Shown here: positions 54,358-55,510 of the stretch, piece after piece
Position numbering within the stretch: the stretch's first letter is position 1
Layout of the letters: each line of letters starts with the position of its first letter
NCBI GenBank assembly: GCA_001704575.1
Contig: MCAW01000014.1
Location: 1-55,510 of the forward strand
Source: Methylophilales bacterium LSUCC0135
GTDB lineage: Bacteria > Pseudomonadota > Gammaproteobacteria > Burkholderiales > Methylophilaceae
Direction: 5' to 3'
Length of the DNA: 55,510 nucleotides
Translations under genes and position numbers: made by a program
The notes under the pieces: generated by a model
Database searches by the model: none
What the model was told of the DNA's origin: nothing
What the model saw: only the letters and a program-made list of their open reading frames with translations

Positions 54358-54383
54358 AAAAGCCGCTAAATGCGGCTTTTTTG
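54358..54383 (+). terminator. Rho-independent terminator of tRNA-Val
   Basis: AAAAGCCGC pairs with GCGGCTTTT around TAAAT, followed by a T-run. The IS1595-type element is inserted directly after the T-tract. Confidence 0.88.
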
Positions 54384-54387
54384 TTTT

Positions 54388-55125
54388 GGGTCTTAGGAAG
54401 CAAAGCACCAGTTAAGGTGTGATAACTTCCTAATATGGTTGATAAAAACAGGTACTACCGCCGTTCTAAAATCAGCGAAGCCAAATTCAGGCAGCTTGTC
54501 AGGTGTTTTGCCCTGGATTTCACGGCCACCAGCAGCGCTGAATTGACCGGGATTTCGGTCAGGTCGGTCAACAGTATCTAACTGAAGATTCGGGCACGCA
54601 TTGCTGATTCTTGCGAACTGGAATCGCCACTGCAAGGCGCGGTAGAAGTCGACGAATCGTACTTCGGTGCGCATCGGGTTCGTGGCAAGCGCGGTCGTGG
54701 GGCTTATGGTAAGACCATCGTATTTGGGCTCTTGAAGCGTCAAGGCAAGGTCTATACCGAGATTGTGCCGGACTGCTCCAAAGCCACGCTGCAGGGCATT
54801 ATCCGCGGCCATGTGGAACCCAGTACCGTGATTCATTCCGATGGCTGGCGCGGCTACGATGGCCTGGTGGATATTGGCTTTGATAAGCACTTTCGGGTGC
54901 ACTATGGGGAAAATGAGTTTGCGAACGGTGAGCGGCATATCAATGGTATTGAGTCTTTCTGGAGCTATGCAAAGCGCCGCCTGGCCAAGTTTAACGGCGT
55001 GGCCAAACATACGTTTTACTTGCACCTGAAAGAAACTGAATTTCGATTCAATCATCGTCGTGATAATCTTTATCTTGAGATACTTAAACTTTTAAGAAAA
55101 AACCCGCTTTAGCTTCCTAAGGCCC
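54388..55125 (+). mobile_element. IS1595-family insertion sequence (ISXO2-like)
   Basis: A 738-bp element. The left end GGGTCTTAGGAAGC and right end GCTTCCTAAGGCCC are inverted repeats with 13 of 14 positions matching. TTGTTTT flanks both ends (54381-54387 and 55126-55132), consistent with a target duplication, although the A/T-poor 7-nt match is one short of the usual 8. It contains one transposase gene interrupted by a stop. It inserted in the T-tract of the tRNA-Val terminator. Confidence 0.9.
54435..55112 (+). pseudogene. IS1595-type transposase, nonsense-mutated
   Basis: A 226-codon frame with a TAA at codon 49 (54579-54581), most simply a TAC or TAT Tyr changed to TAA in VNSI-Y-LKIR. 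The rest is open to the natural TAG. Catalytic DDE/N residues remain: VEVDESYFG, VIHSDGWRGYDG and HINGIESFWSYAKRRL. The N-terminal part is a helical DNA-binding region without the zinc-finger Cys of some family members. It is inactive unless the stop is read through. Confidence 0.93.
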
Positions 55126-55262
55126 TTGTTTTTGCTCCTCACCTATGCGGTAAAACCGGCAGCAAACCCCGCTTTCTGATAAGCATAGGTCATCCGCTAG
55201 GACGTTTTTACGTTCTTGCCTGATGCTGAAAAGCTTAACGAGATGAGCAAAAGAATTTTCCG
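55126..55262. other. Spacer between the two insertion sequences
   Basis: No gene is evident. GCATAGG and CCTATGC words (around 55155 and 55190) are short inverted matches but do not make a convincing element. Confidence 0.4.
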
Positions 55263-55510
55263 AGGTTGTTCTGGATTTTGTGTAAACGGAATTTCGTTTA
55301 AAGGTTAGGCATTCGATCCTCGAATTGGATAGTAAACCGGTTCAGCGCAGCTTTCCAGTCTCTTAGTGGCATCGTCCACTTCTGGCTGATATTCATCAGC
55401 GCTAGATAGAACAATTTGATCAACGATTCATCGCTCGGAAACGATCCACGGTTCTTGGTAATCTTGCGTAGCGACATATTCACCGATTCAATCGCATTGG
55501 TGGTGTAGAT
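55263..55510 (-). mobile_element. IS256-family insertion sequence, right part only
   Basis: Contains the 3' end of an IS256-type transposase gene and, to its left, an end-like stretch with TTTTGTGTAAACGGA near 55274-55288. The left half is outside the window. The exact terminus cannot be fixed without the other end. Confidence 0.75.
55298..55510 (-). CDS. IS256-family (mutator type) transposase, C-terminal fragment
   Basis: The open frame from the window edge reads IYTTNAIESVNMSLRKITKN and ends with IQFEDRMPNL before a stop. TTNAIESVN and the FPSDESLIKLFYLA segment are the C-terminal signature of IS256/mutator transposases; the Glu of the DDE triad is in IESVN. The N-terminal two thirds lie beyond the window, so whether the gene is intact cannot be judged. 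Confidence 0.92.
   Translation of the reverse strand: MYTTNAIESVNMSLRKITKNRGSFPSDESLIKLFYLALMNISQKWTMPLRDWKAALNRFTIQFEDRMPNL

Overview
The window reads as chromosome of a betaproteobacterium, most likely in or near the Nitrosomonadales (the Gallionella/Sideroxydans/Nitrosomonas side). This placement is inferred from gene families and gene order, not from a search. The supporting points are a complete 14-gene nuo operon preceded by tpiA-secG-tRNA-Leu and followed by a DUF2818 gene, a pyruvate dehydrogenase cluster whose E3 carries its own lipoyl domain, an RpfE-type gene overlapping recJ, and the sequence of the 5S rRNA.

Layout. 1-285 is the end of an rRNA operon (spacer, 5S, terminator). 418-4905 holds a small orphan protein, a minus-strand pair of Y-family polymerase and ParA ATPase, and an O-antigen-type acyltransferase. 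4914-10895 holds msrA, corA and a MacAB-like exporter made of an adaptor, an ATPase and two separate permeases. 11004-16887 holds a flavin reductase overlapping a MazEF toxin-antitoxin pair, glnS, and a birA-coaX-SPOR operon ending in a small Lys/Ala/Pro-rich protein. 16943-22930 is the aceE-aceF-lpdA cluster. 23214-30387 holds a divergent M17 aminopeptidase, a glycine-zipper protein, a RCK-type ion channel with a DUF6394 membrane protein, a CYTH-CHAD protein, a second ParA and SixA. 30573-34493 is rpfE-like, recJ, tpiA and secG. 34526-49448 is tRNA-Leu plus nuoA to nuoN, followed to 52097 by DUF2818, a lipoprotein, a NUDIX hydrolase and an SDR protein. 52073-54165 is a PLP decarboxylase and 2OG-oxygenase pair. 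54258-55510 is tRNA-Val followed by insertion sequences: a complete but nonsense-mutated IS1595-type element and the edge of an IS256-type element.

The genes are mainly core energy metabolism. Pyruvate dehydrogenase produces NADH, complex I oxidises it, and housekeeping genes fill the gaps. Accessory DNA starts at the right edge.

The most unusual structure lies between nuoC and nuoD (36132-36418). The first 11 codons of nuoD occur three times with a 127-bp period. They are separated by two nearly identical 94-nt inserts, each with its own ribosome binding site and each ending at a fresh nuoD start. The first copy differs from the other two only at synonymous positions, so the unit looks like a small element that inserts into the start of an essential gene and rebuilds it with recoded sequence. 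Other observations worth checking are inverted repeats inside the nuo and pdh operons, a potassium-channel-like filter reading GFGE, a possibly leaderless gene next to tRNA-Val, and an acyltransferase whose conserved N-terminus lies upstream of any usual start codon.
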